A DNA stretch of 64,000 bases, taken from Chondrosia reniformis. Taxonomy: Eukaryota > Porifera > Demospongiae > Chondrillida > Chondrillidae. The stretch is taken from assembly GCA_947172415.1 (NCBI GenBank), contig OX359190.1, positions 8,122,001 to 8,186,000 of the forward strand, in the 5' to 3' direction. A program made the position numbers and the translations under genes. Below the pieces are notes generated by a model. It was not told the DNA's origin. It did no database searches and saw only the letters and a program-made list of their open reading frames with translations. Positions within the stretch are counted from its first letter, which is position 1. Each line of letters opens with the position of its first letter. This document shows, one piece after another, positions 43,691-55,708 of the stretch.

Positions 43691-46600
43691 ATGAAAATAA
43701 AAGTCACTGTTTATCTTCTACTACTGAAGGTGCTTTTGGATAACATTCAAGTTACTGGTGAGACAGAAAAAAATTGAAATTGGATGAATTTACATTATTT
43801 TTGAAACCAAACATGTAGGTAATGAAGGAAGCGAGTTCTGGTTAGCTGTTCCACCCAACATAGTAGCAGGAGATATATATAGAAATGAATTTGTTCCACT
43901 CTTCTATGTAACTACTAATGAGGATACTCCTGTTCCATTTATTGTCAGATTTCGCTTAACTGGCACTCCCACCACACACATGGTCACCAAGGGAGAAATT
44001 GTTAAAATTGAAGTACCATCTGACCTTAAGATCAATTATCAGAACCTTAGAGGCCAAGGGAATGACATGTCTATACTCATCAATGCAACTGATGGTAGGA
44101 ACCTCATTGTCTATGGACATAATGAAGAAATGGCTTCCACAGATGCTTTCCTTGCACTTCCGAAATTTCAAACTACTTCAGGAATATATGAATATTATGC
44201 AATGTCAGTAGGAGACAGTGATCAATTTGCTGGACCCTTGGTTGGCTTTGTTGTTATTGTTATTAATGAAGATAACACTGATGTTAGAGTTACACCAACA
44301 CAGAATGTAGTTACATTTTTTGGCATAAATACTTTCATAACTGCTGGAGATACGAAGAGAAGAAGGAGAGCTAAAATGGGTGAAGTGTTTACCTTTGTTG
44401 CTTCTATGGGGGATCTTACTGGCACTAGAGTTGTAGCAGACAAGCCAATAACATTCTTGACTGGTCATGAATGTGCATTTGTTCCATTAGAAAATATAGC
44501 TTGCGATACTTTACTTGAACAAATCCCACCTACAGAAATCTGGGGGTATACCTTTGTCCTGACACCACTTGCAATTAGGGAAGCCAGTGGATTCAAATTT
44601 GTAGCAAGCAATGATAGAACAGCTGTTGAAATATCATGTAATGACCAGAATGGTAATAATGTCCACCAAGAAAAGTTTACTCTAAATGCTGGAGAATTTA
44701 ACTTTAAAATTTATCCTAAGACGTATTGGTGCTATGTCAATTCAAATCTTCATCTCTTGGTTGCTACAATCTCTCTCGGATACACTTTTGATGAGCCTAT
44801 AACTGAAAGTAACCTTGCTGATCCATTTCTCCTCATGATTCCACCAGCTAGCCTTCTGAAACAAAGTTACACCTTAATATTCACCCAAAGTGATGCAATA
44901 GGTTCCTTTGTGGATGCTGTAAACTTTGTGCCCTTTATAAATTTCTTTATATTTGCTAATGATTTGGGAAATGAGAGTCTTCAGTTAAGCTATGGTGGTC
45001 GCACCCTAGATTCTAGCAGAATACAGTTTCATGCAATTAATAATTCTGATGGCAATACAGTTGCCTATGGAGCAACCTACCAACCTCCAGTTAATCCATC
45101 AGATCCAGCCAGTGTTTTTACAGTACATTCAGAAAACACTATTGGAGTGATAGTGTATGCTTTCGCTAGAGAGACTTCCTATGGATATCCCGGTGGAATG
45201 AGTTTACATGTACATCCTCTTGTTGAATCTGGTATGTATGTTTGCACATTTATCATGCAAATTTAATTTTATGATTTTGATAAATGTGTCATATAGATTA
45301 TAATGCTAGCTAATTAATTGGGAAATGGGAGTCTTGATAATGAATATAATGGCTGTACACCTTGTTTGAGTGGTATTGGTTTTGAAATTGCACTAAAACA
45401 TTTAAAAGTATACATTGCACTGATCATCAATTTATAAATTTCATTGAGTGTATCTTGCATATTTGAAATTTTGTGGCTTCGATATCAGTATGTATGTCTC
45501 AGATATTTAAGAACGTATATATGCATATCAAAGTAGTCTAAAGTTAATCCGTTCTACTATGTTATATATATATATTACCTTAGTATATTGTAACTTGTAC
45601 TGTAAATATAAATATCTACAGCAAGTACATATACCATGTATATATGTATGTGAAATATATTATATATACAGTAGAATCTCAGTATAACGAAATTGCTTAT
45701 GTCTTGGTATAGTGAAGTACTTTGCTAGCCCCAGTAAAAATTGTATACTTTTATGTACATTCAATATAGTGAATATTTGATATATATATATATATATATA
45801 AGGAACTTATTTTGGTCCCCTTTGAGCTTGAGATTCCACTGTACAATATGTACGCATATACCCTTTATAGCTGTATGTTTATACAGCTATATATATAGTG
45901 TGTGTGCATGTACGTATGTATCAGAGAGTACGGTAGTACTCTCTAAGTAGGAATGGCCGGAAGAAAAAAATGGCCGCCCTATCCAATGTATTAGCAATCA
46001 ACACCTCATAAATCGCCAACGAAGCGATTTTCGGATATATTCGGTTATTTGCAGCGATTAATGCACGTTTTCCTAAATGCCAAAACATGTTTCGACGCTC
46101 TACACGCTCTATAGCGTTCAAAAAGCGGCTAACTAGGAATAGACCCACTTCCAAAATTCATTTTTTCTTCTTCTTCTTCTTCTTCTTCTTCTTCTTCTTT
46201 TATTGAATAGACTAGCGCTAATATGCGAACTTATGCGGGCACGTACTAGTTATAAATCGTCATAGATATTTCGGAACTAGGGAATAGACAGCCCTAAATC
46301 TGAATGCGTTCTACAATAAGCATGTTAATTGTGAAGAGCGAAAATTGTGGTCTTCTCGGACGCCATTTTTTAATTAAGAGATCATGGTTTTAGGCATATT
46401 TCTCTTGTCTAAGACGTTATTTTGAGATCTTCGCCAAGAAAACTTTCAAATCAATTTAAAACAAGTAATATTAAGAGAAAAAAAGGGGGAATACAAGTAA
46501 ATAAAAAACATTTACAAAAATGATGTTAGAAGTAGTAATGGCAGTGTTCACTAATACATCTGCAAAAAGTATCGAAACAAGACACTGATTATACGATAAG

Positions 46601-49600
46601 GCTAATCATACAGAAGTTGCATATATACTGAAATTTAAGTAACTTAACCATACACTTCTGTGTTTGGGCGCACCATTCCTACTTAAGGTTAGTGCGCCCA
46701 AACACAGAAGTGTATGGTTAAGTTACTTAAATTTCAGTATATATGCAACTTCTGTATGATTAGCCTTATCGTATAATCAGTGTCTTGTTTCGATACTTTT
46801 TGCAGATGTATTAGTGAACACTGCCATTACTACTTCTAACATCATTTTTGTAAATGTTTTTTATTTACTTGTATAAATATCAATCAAAATATTTGTGTTT
46901 TGATATTTTGTTTTCTGTCACTCCAGTTTGTTCCATTAAATCCATTGTGAGTGATAATCAATTAACAATCACTGAAGGTGAAGAAAGTGAATTTGAAATT
47001 GACTTTTTCATGTCATGTGATGACTCTGGAATTAAACTTGAATGGTCTGTTTCTAGATCTGAAAGACTTGGTACGTAAATAAGTTCTTCCGGGTACCTTC
47101 ATCCATATATATCCAAAAAAGAATTAATACTGATTTTATTGGCTAAGAAATACTATGTATAGAGCGATATAATAGCACATATATAATACAGATTGTAAGC
47201 TAGATCACGTGGCATATCAATTAAGTTTACACACCGAGTAAACTCTGCAGTACTGATATATGTGTTACATACGTACCTAAAAGCTCTGCAGTCCCAAATA
47301 CAATATAATATATGAACTAGGTTTTATTTTGTAACTGCCACCTAAAGATTTTGTGATTTATACAAGGTGTCAGCCCTGGTAAAGTGTAATTACCTGACAT
47401 TCCACAAATATAAAGTTATCTTTTGGACAACAGCAATCATAGTTAAACTTGAGCTCTCCCAAAGGATTCTTTCAGATGTTAAACAATATATATTCACAGA
47501 AGCTCCTCCTATGTACATACGTATATGTGCATATATATGTATTGACTGGTACATGTATTATAAAAAGCAGTCTTATTGATCAAATTTTATTGTAGACAAT
47601 GGATGTAATGGTCAACTGGAGTTCCGCCAAAATAATGAAACTTATAATGGTAACTACCCTTGGCATACCCATGGAGCTTTTGTAGCCAAAGAGGATGATA
47701 TTGTCAGTTGTAAAAACCAAACTATCCTGTACAAATTGGAGGCCTTGTTGGTAGCAATGCAACAGAATGCAACGGATGTAAAAATCCGTGATTATAGATC
47801 TCTTACAGTAGATGTGACTTTAATTGACAATGATGGTATGTATTTATATCTTGCGATTTGTACACATACATGCATGATATATAAAGTTTGTATATACGTA
47901 TATGTAAATTAGTCTTTGCAGTTTCTCTGAATTTATAGAATTGTACGTTAACTTTGTGGTGAGATTATTGCCAGTGTTCAAACAAGAACTGGAGGTAAAT
48001 GTGAAATTACAAGTGGAACTACAACTAAATACAACATTTGATGAATTCACAGTGTTTGCCAATTGTACTGCAGAAAAAGGTAAGCATACAGTATACGTAT
48101 ATAGAAAATGTTATTCTAATACCAAGAAGTTTATATATATAGTTCATATATTACCTATAATATATAGAATAATGATTTATCTAACTGCATCACCATCGAA
48201 CTTGTATTATCTATTGAATCATCTTTCAACTTTTAGAGCATCTAATATTTACCTAATTGCTTACTGCAATAATTCACCTCTCAATTTTAATAGATGCAGT
48301 TGTTGATATTTTAAAAAATGACTTAAGCTTATCACGTGCACCACAAAAGCAAAGCAATCATGTTCTTAAAAAGTGTAGCAAAGTTTTTAGTTATCCAGTT
48401 AGCTTCCAGCCTAATAATGAATCGATGATTAGGAAAGGTTTAAGAGTATGGCCAGCTTCATTTGTTTTGACTGTCTCTGATTACTACAATGACAGTGAAC
48501 AAGTAAGTCTACCATTATCACTTCAATGCAATATTTATCCGCCCAAGGAAAGAAGTTCTATAGTTGGAAAAAATGGTACAATGAAAATTGAAATTTGGGA
48601 TTTCAAAGGTACGTATATACATAAAAATGATATCAATGATACATTAGGATTTTGTTTGGAATCTACTTACATGTGGAAAAATATATTAATGTACTGTTAA
48701 CATTATATACATTAGATATAGCGAATAGTATTATACATATATATTATTAGAATGGTATTTTGTAACTTGCACTGTATATAAACCAATGATAAAGCATGTG
48801 TATTAATATACTAATTTGAAGAAATTTTGAAATTGATTCATATACAGTATGTATGCATTAAGAGAGGTTGTATATATTTATTGTTTTATATCTTCCAGAA
48901 TTGCATGTACTATATACATGTGAACAAATGGAGTTTATTGCAAGAGCCTGTGCAAAGGCTATGATGAGGAAATATTCACTGTAAAAATATTATGCCAAAC
49001 CAGCTGGACTGCGGTCACTTGGTTGGTTTGGCGTAATACTTTTCCAGTGAATATTTCCCCATCATAGCCTTGCACAGGTTCTGTGCAGCTAACTCCATTT
49101 GTTCTTTGTGAGTACTCAGTCTTGCATGCTTAGACTATATAGCCTTCACCTTCAATTATTATGAAACCATAAGTGTTTCACTTGTGGTGGATTGATAAAT
49201 GAAGCCAGTCACCCAAGCTCACCACCCAAACTCACCACCCAAACTCACCACCCAAACTCACCATCATTGAAGTGTACCACACGAGCCCAAATGAGGGCGT
49301 GGAACAGTTACCTGCAGCTGCATGTGGCTCAATTTTTATGGATAATTTTTTCATCTTGGATGACTGGGAGGCGATCTCTCCATGGTTGCCAATTAATAGG
49401 ACTTTAGTCCCCCAGGCAAGATTACACTGTGGTCGCTTGGCTGGTTTGGCGTAATATTTTCCAGTGAATATACATGTAGCCTCCATAACTTGATAAGAAC
49501 TAATTTAGTAGTTTTTGAATTCTATCTATTGTATACACTATACGTAGATGTTCAGATTCAATTTCTAGAAAGACATGTATACGTGCAGAATGGAACTGAT

Positions 49601-52600
49601 GCAGTTGAATTAGGATTAACTACTAATATCCGACTGGAAAGAATACATTTCAATGTAACTATTGCCTGCAATTCAGAAGAAATTTGTAAGTCCCTAGGCC
49701 TATATAAATATTTTGCATTGCAAGTTACAAAATGTACATATGACTCAAAGAATGAACAATATTACTTCAAGTTGAAGTAACATGAACTCTATATACATAC
49801 CTAACCTTGGTATCACTACATGTATATATATATAACTTGTACTGTATATATGCCTATTATAATGCTGGTATTCTCGGAACACATGAATCATTGCATAGAG
49901 CTAGAGGAAATGGTTTACTGTAACAGTTATTAATTAGTTAGATCAAGCTACTCCACATGCAGCTATAAATAGGAAATGGCAATTAAGCCTCATCACAAGT
50001 GCATGGCACGATTTTCTTATAAATTGTTAATTGAGTTTCACTTGGTCTAACCTTGAACTTTCATTGCTTAAAGAGAGTATACTCCCTGTATTGTAAATTG
50101 TTCAAGTTTTTCTTTTAATATGTACGTACATGTAGGTACATGTGTAGAATGGACGAAATGATTATTACCCCATAAAAGAGTTTACAAAACAGAAAATCAG
50201 TCATTTTTCATTAAGACTTATAATAAATTGAATTAGAAAGTGAATATGTTTTCCTTTCAAAAGTTTCAAGCCCCCATTGTATTATAATATACATACATAT
50301 GTATATTACAAAGCTACTAGCTATTAAAAGTCAATCTTAGGCAGGCTTATTTAATCATCACAGTAACAGTAGTATCTAAGATTGACCTATACCTATACAT
50401 TTGTGAAGAAATAAAGACCAAAAAATTGCATGATAGAACTGGCCCTCGATCTTTCATAGTAATACTAGTACTTACTTTGCATTGTACGTAATATATAAAT
50501 GTATTCTATTTGTAACTTCAAAGACTTGTATATTCTTCAGTTGAATTTCTAGTAATTGGCCAAGATATCTTACCAACATGTACAGTTATCAGGGAAATCA
50601 GCTTTCTGGATCCCCAAATACAGCAGTTTTTACTATTTACCACTGACTTTGCAGCAAATCCATCCTCTATAAATTGTTGTATAAAAAATCTTTCAGTATC
50701 AAATGGGATAAGGATTGGTAAAAGAGAATGTGTCACAATTCAGCTAATTGAAATATGTATGTTTTAATTTAGACATAGACTGAAAAGCATTTCAATTGCA
50801 TCTTATGTATAGGTGTGAATGAAGTCAATTATTATGTTTAGCCAATTTATGCATTATTAAAAATAGAATAAATTGTATAAGTATATATTTATTGGTTTTA
50901 ATAATGTATATATATAGTTCCTTGAGTATGTATAATATGTTGAAGTGATAGGGCTTATTTGTCGCGACCATGATGAGATATGAAGTTATTGAGCAACATT
51001 CAAAAGATTAAATTTTATTGTTGCTGTTGCTCAATAAACTTCATATCTCATACTAGTTATGTTATACATAATAGACACATAATTATACTAATATTAAGCT
51101 GGTGTTTTATTCAATTATATAGCAATGCATGATTTCAGCTAGGTAACACATGTACTTATATACACCAAATGCATATGTATATATATGAAGCTTCCTAGCT
51201 GGTACTTCTATGTAAGTATATAATCATATGCATGTAATAGCACAATGTACTATGTATATTATATATAGTAATTAATGTGGTGTTTGAGCCAGAAGAGATT
51301 TTGGTTAATGAAAGTGGACTTGCTATACTTACATTACAAAGTCAAAATTCAAATGTAAGAAGATTTAATGTCAGTGTGGAATGTGGGATGACACCCTTCA
51401 TTTCCAAAGGTGAATTGTTTATTTTAATTTCTCAGCTTAAGCAAAACATTCATCCACAAGTTATATGAGAAGATAATGACATTGTAGTTAGATATACGGT
51501 ACGCATATACTGATATACGTATGTATATTTACTATATATTAGCTTTCATATCATAACTATTATTGTAACAGAATGCAGATCATTTCGACATAAAATTCTT
51601 TATCAACTGCTATATATATCAACACTTGATGAGTACATTAAAGTTAAAATGTTATGCATATTATATAAGTCGCAGTTGTGATCTACTCGAAAGTTATATT
51701 GGTGAATACTAATTGCATATGTAATTATATTTGTTATTTGTTATATATTTTATATGCCTAGGTGAAAGCAACTTTGTGGAAAGCTTTACATTTAATGGAG
51801 GAGAATCTGAAACAAGGATGCATGATCTTTCTAGCTACATTGAATCGCTGCCTACATTTGAATGCTATCTTCTAGAGAATGCGATGCCTTATCTTACTAT
51901 CCAGGGATATGATGGAAAACTTGTCAGTAACCACTCAAAGTTGACAATAAAATTTGTGATCAACGTTAACATTGATGATTGTAAGTTTTTGCACTGGTTT
52001 TATTGATAATAATTATATAAAATATTGTGTATACGTATATACATGTATACCTTATATAAATATTTATGTTTGTGTGTAATGTGTAACAACTTATATATCA
52101 CGTTACCCAGGACAACCGGGTGATATCTGGGGTGTTATAAACCACACTTGAACTAGTGATAAATGTTATATCACCAATAGGCCTACTCATGTTTACTTAT
52201 CATCACCTTACAATACCTTATCATTGATTCAAGTCATATACGTGATATGTACATTAATTATATACCACACTCAAGTGTGAAGCTAAGTGATATCCGCCCT
52301 CGACCTTTGGTCTCAGGCAGATATCACTTATGCATCACACTTAAGTGTGGTATAACTACTACGTATATATAAATAATTTATTATATTATTACATTTCATT
52401 ATAGCAATCATGGAAAGGAATACTATTATACTACCTCTGGCCATATCTATTAGTGTGCTAGTATTAATTTGTTTGCTTGCTACTCTGATTATTGTGATGT
52501 CTGTTTACAGGATCAAGTTAAAAAGTAGAAGGTACACATAAATTACATATTGTGAATGTACGTATATATTCATTATGCATGGTGGCCCATATATATATAT

Positions 52601-55600
52601 ATATCACTTCTGCAATTGTGATCCAAGAAGTAATAATATTATATATATGTATGTATGAATTGATTTATGTTCTTGTAATTCACTGTACTCTGTGTGATCC
52701 AAGTGTCCACAACAATGGGATGTAAGAAGAGTTCCGATATCAAAGAAATGAAAAAGAAATTTATATATTAAAATTGAAAGGATTTCTCTAATGCATTTTA
52801 AATTCTAATATTGTCAATAATCTTTTGGATGGTTCATATTTAAACTCTTTGAGTGCAGCCTAGTGGGGTTGAAACGTCCAACAAAAGATTTACTAAAGTG
52901 TGTCTTTAGGTGCTCAAAGATGAACCATCTCCAATTAAAAGAAATCATTATTTTATTATTTGCTAATAATATACTGTACATTTATTCATTACTTTTGTAA
53001 CATTTAGAAGAATGTGCCTACTGCAGGAGAGGAGATATACAGTAAGACAGGGTAGCACATGCAGTATTTTACATTGTATATGTTTGCATGCATGTATGTC
53101 TATAAATCCATTTTGTAATTAAAACAAAATTTTACTACTCAGCCATATTAAAAATACAAATTTAAAAAATTGTTATATCATTATACATTTTGTTCTGTTA
53201 TGTATATGCATGTAGCTACAGATGCTAAGCTTAATGGAAAGAGAGGAAGAGTGGGAGATACCTCTGGAAAAACTGGTTATGATTAAGCAACTTGGAAAAG
53301 GCAATTTTGGTGAAGTACAATTGGCCTACATTTCACCTGATATAAAAAAGGAAAGGGCAAAAAGTTACATGGAAAAAACAAAGTACAGAAATCCATGCAT
53401 TCCTCCCAACCTAGTTGCTGTCAAGAGGTTAAAAGGTAACATACATTTGAATTGGCAAAAATATATTTTATTATTATATTTTAATAATTTTAGGATATAC
53501 TACGATAGATGAACAGATATCATTTATTGATGAGATGAACGTAATGAAGAAGGCTTCAGATGGAGAATGTCCTCATGTTGTCAACATAATAGGTTGTATG
53601 ACTACTTCTACTCCATTTTGCATCGTAATGGAATATGTCCCCTTTGGAGATCTGAGATCTTTTCTAAGGAAGATGAAAGATGAGGTTCATTATTTTATAT
53701 TAGCATTAAACACATGAAAGTACACGCAGAGATTCTTGTTCTATATATAATAACTATATAATACGTATATAGCCATGCGGAAACCAAAATTCATTTTAGC
53801 AGTTATTTATATGCATGTTAAACAACAGCATAATATTATCTTTTTAATTTGTTATTTAGCTAATCTTGTACCTGAACTTAAGATTTAACTCTATTTTCAA
53901 TATCAAACAACTGCATGACTGCTGCATGTAAAAATTATGATCAGGAAGATTACCTATTTTTACCAAATACACATTTCTTAGAAAAAGAAGGAAGTAATCA
54001 TGGATAAAGAAGTGGAGAGGGTTAATCTTTATGTTGAAAGTGTTCCCAATGCTAATCAAAACGATGAATCAGTTAATGATGACTACACAAGTTATGGAGT
54101 GATAACTGTTGAAATGAATGATTTCTTCTCCTTTGCTTACCAAATTGCATGTGGAATGGTAATTTTACTAATATGAGATTAAGTATATATTTAATTCTAT
54201 TATTTTTTATGTCAACTCAGCAACATTTGTCTTCCCTTGGAATTGTTCACCGAGATTTGGCTTGCAGGAACATTCTGGTTGACTGTGGAAAACTTCTCAA
54301 AGTGTCTGACTTTGGATTGAGTAGAGAAATTGAAGATTACTACACTGCATCATCCCTAACAAAATTGCCAATCAGATGGATGGCACCGGAAAGTATTACA
54401 CATCAAAAGTACTCTGAAAAGTCTGATGTGTGAGTGCAAATGAGAAACAAATCAGAAATTACACCTTTTCCTATATAGCTGCACTATGATATACTATTAA
54501 TTATATTATATATAGCATATAGATTGGGTCTCACATGCATATATGTAAAGTATGCATGGCCGGAGATGGCATATCAGGGATATATATATACAGTACCTGT
54601 CATGCAATTTAATTATATACATACTAGCTGTATAATAATAGCATATAGATACATATATACCATAAAGAATTTAGACATATATATATCATTTTTAACTTTC
54701 TATATATAATTTGTTGTGTTATACTGCTATGGAAAAGTCAAGATCTAGTTTGTCAATATTAATATTGTTTTTAAAAATTTTCTTACCATGAGTATATGCA
54801 TGAATTATGTATACGTATATAATAAAGTTAAGCTTTTATATAGATGGTCATTTGGAATCTGCATTTGGGAAATTTGTACTTTGGGTAAGTATAATAAGCT
54901 TCTTAAAATTTACATATACGTATAATATAGTGCATATAATTGGTTGATTGTGATAATGATAAGCAAAAAATAATTATGTAATCACCGGAACGTATTACAC
55001 AAAACCAAGTGACCTCAATCTAATCTTGGTTAGGGGGACCAAAACCCTATTAAATTGGCAACCACTGATCACCATCCAAGAGGTTTGACGTAATACATTC
55101 CAGTAATTATTTGAATATATATCATCATGGACTTTGCACAGCTCATGCAGTGCAATTATATACCGTATATGTCCGTATAGAAGCCAGGCTCAAATAGAGG
55201 CCCGGGCCTCTATTCGGACATATACGGTAACTCCTCTATAGTTCACTCCCCTATATTTAGTTCATATATATATTATTGTATGCATAATATTGTATATATA
55301 GGGGCTGTTCCTTATCCTGGTATATCAAATGAAGATGTATTCAACATGATAAAGTTGGGATACCAGATGAGTAAACCTGATGGGTGTAGTGAAGAAAGGT
55401 GAGTACTGTATATCTTTTTTACATACGATTAATTGGTTTTGGTGTAATAATATTATGTATTCTGTATATATGCATATATAATACATTATATACTTATATA
55501 CATGCTTGATACACACGTGCATATATGTATATATAGTTATGATGATATGCTTTTGTGCTGGAAATGGGAGCCTTCAGAAAGGCCAACCTTTCTTGAGTTG

Positions 55601-55708
55601 AAGTCACACTATGAAAGCATTATTGAAGCAAAGCAGGAAGGGAGCTATTTGGATTTCAATACAATTTTTCAAGACAGTACCACAACAGAAGGAGAGCGTA
55701 AAGTGTAA
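43691..55708 (+). CDS. Receptor tyrosine kinase with IgGFc-binding-like N-terminus, 1433 aa
   Basis: Nineteen exons: 43691-43757, 43819-45231, 46927-47070, 47596-47835, 47939-48079, 48294-48608, 49548-49685, 50541-50756, 51269-51409, 51762-51980, 52405-52531, 53008-53041, 53216-53435, 53494-53684, 53982-54158, 54221-54429, 54844-54884, 55302-55398, 55537-55708. Layout: signal peptide (KVTVYLLLLKVLL); a roughly 470-residue IgGFc-binding-protein N-terminal-type domain (starts NEGSEFWLAVPPN); four two-exon modules (about 494-1011) resembling diverged Calx-beta sandwiches, with many N-glycosylation sequons; membrane helix (IILPLAISISVLVLICLLAT); juxtamembrane; and kinase. Kinase motifs: LGKGNFGEV (near 1092), VAVKRLK, a kinase insert, HRDLACRN (Asp about 1273), SDFGLS (Asp about 1291), twin Tyr in the activation loop (EDYYTASS), PIRWMAPES. 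All catalytic residues are present. The short tail holds SYLDF, a possible SH2 docking Tyr. It is a plasma-membrane receptor; the ligand is unknown. Donor GTTCAT after 53684 is weak. Confidence 0.92.
45665..45840. repeat. AT-rich repeat segment in receptor kinase intron 2
   Basis: Begins ACAGTAGAATCTCAGTATAA and ends GAGATTCCACTGTACA; the ends are short inverted copies (TACAGTAGAATCTC versus GAGATTCCACTGTA). It encloses a TA microsatellite (45780-45800). It is probably a small non-autonomous element. Confidence 0.55.
45946..46688. mobile_element. Putative TA-targeting element with AGTAGGAATGG ends
   Basis: The left end TA-AGTAGGAATGG (near 45946) is answered by CCATTCCTACT-TA (near 46676). 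TA flanks both sides, as for mariner-type target duplications. The interior is CpG-richer than the flanks, has a TTC microsatellite (46167-46198) and no transposase. Unexpectedly it also contains the left arm of the 183-bp inverted repeat whose right arm lies outside it. Confidence 0.55.
46491..46874. repeat. Near-perfect inverted repeat, 183-bp arms, 18-bp loop
   Basis: Left arm 46491-46673 and right arm 46692-46874 are equal in length and appear fully complementary by eye. The loop is CATTCCTACTTAAGGTTA. The right arm ends 52 bp before exon 46927-47070 of the receptor kinase. The transcript would form a very long intronic hairpin. Confidence 0.93.
48922..49104. mobile_element. Foldback element with GCCAAACCA/TGGTTTGGC core
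   Basis: The left arm (GAACAAATGGAGTT, GGCTATGATGAGGAAATATT, TATGCCAAACCAGC) is answered by TGGTTTGGCGTAATAC, GAATATTTCCCCATCATAGC and CCATTTGTTC. A partial second copy of the right half follows at about 49430-49485, and a diverged relative sits at 54976-55105. It lies in the receptor kinase intron before exon 49548-49685. Confidence 0.7.
49205..49265 (+). repeat. Short tandem repeat (CTCACCACCCAAA)
   Basis: About four to five copies of a 14-bp unit in a receptor kinase intron. Confidence 0.8.
50950..51058. mobile_element. Foldback element in receptor kinase intron
   Basis: ATGAGATATGAAGTTATTGA, GCAACA is answered by TGTTGCTGTTGCTCAATAAA and CTTCATATCTCATA. The string TTGCTGTTGCTCAATAA also occurs at about 17718, so it is probably a dispersed family. 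Confidence 0.6.
52261..52354. mobile_element. Foldback element with TACCACACT inverted ends
   Basis: TATACCACACTCAAGTGTGA, AGTGATATC is answered by GATATCACTTA and CACACTTAAGTGTGGTATA. The terminal TA suggests TA target duplication. A related segment at 52095-52160 (GGGTGATATC...ACCACACTTGA) suggests nested or tandem copies. It lies 50 bp before the transmembrane exon. Confidence 0.65.
52845..52935. mobile_element. Foldback element, family B variant
   Basis: The arm GATGGTTCATATTTAAACTC, TTTGAGTGC is answered by GTGCTCAAAGATGAACCATC. The centre reads GGGGTTGAAACGTCCAAC. It lies in the receptor kinase intron after the transmembrane exon. Confidence 0.65.
54976..55105. mobile_element. Foldback element in kinase-domain intron
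   Basis: TAATCACCGGAACGTATTAC is matched inversely by GTAATACATTCCAGTAATTA. The inner CCAAGTGACC...GGTTAG resembles the core of the element at 48922-49104. Confidence 0.5.
55165..55228. repeat. Inverted repeat CCGTATATGTCCG/CGGACATATACGG
   Basis: Two arms of about 13 bp enclose AGGCCCGGGCCT, itself a palindrome. The inner GGCCTCTATTCGGACA-type text recurs at about 43102. Confidence 0.75.
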
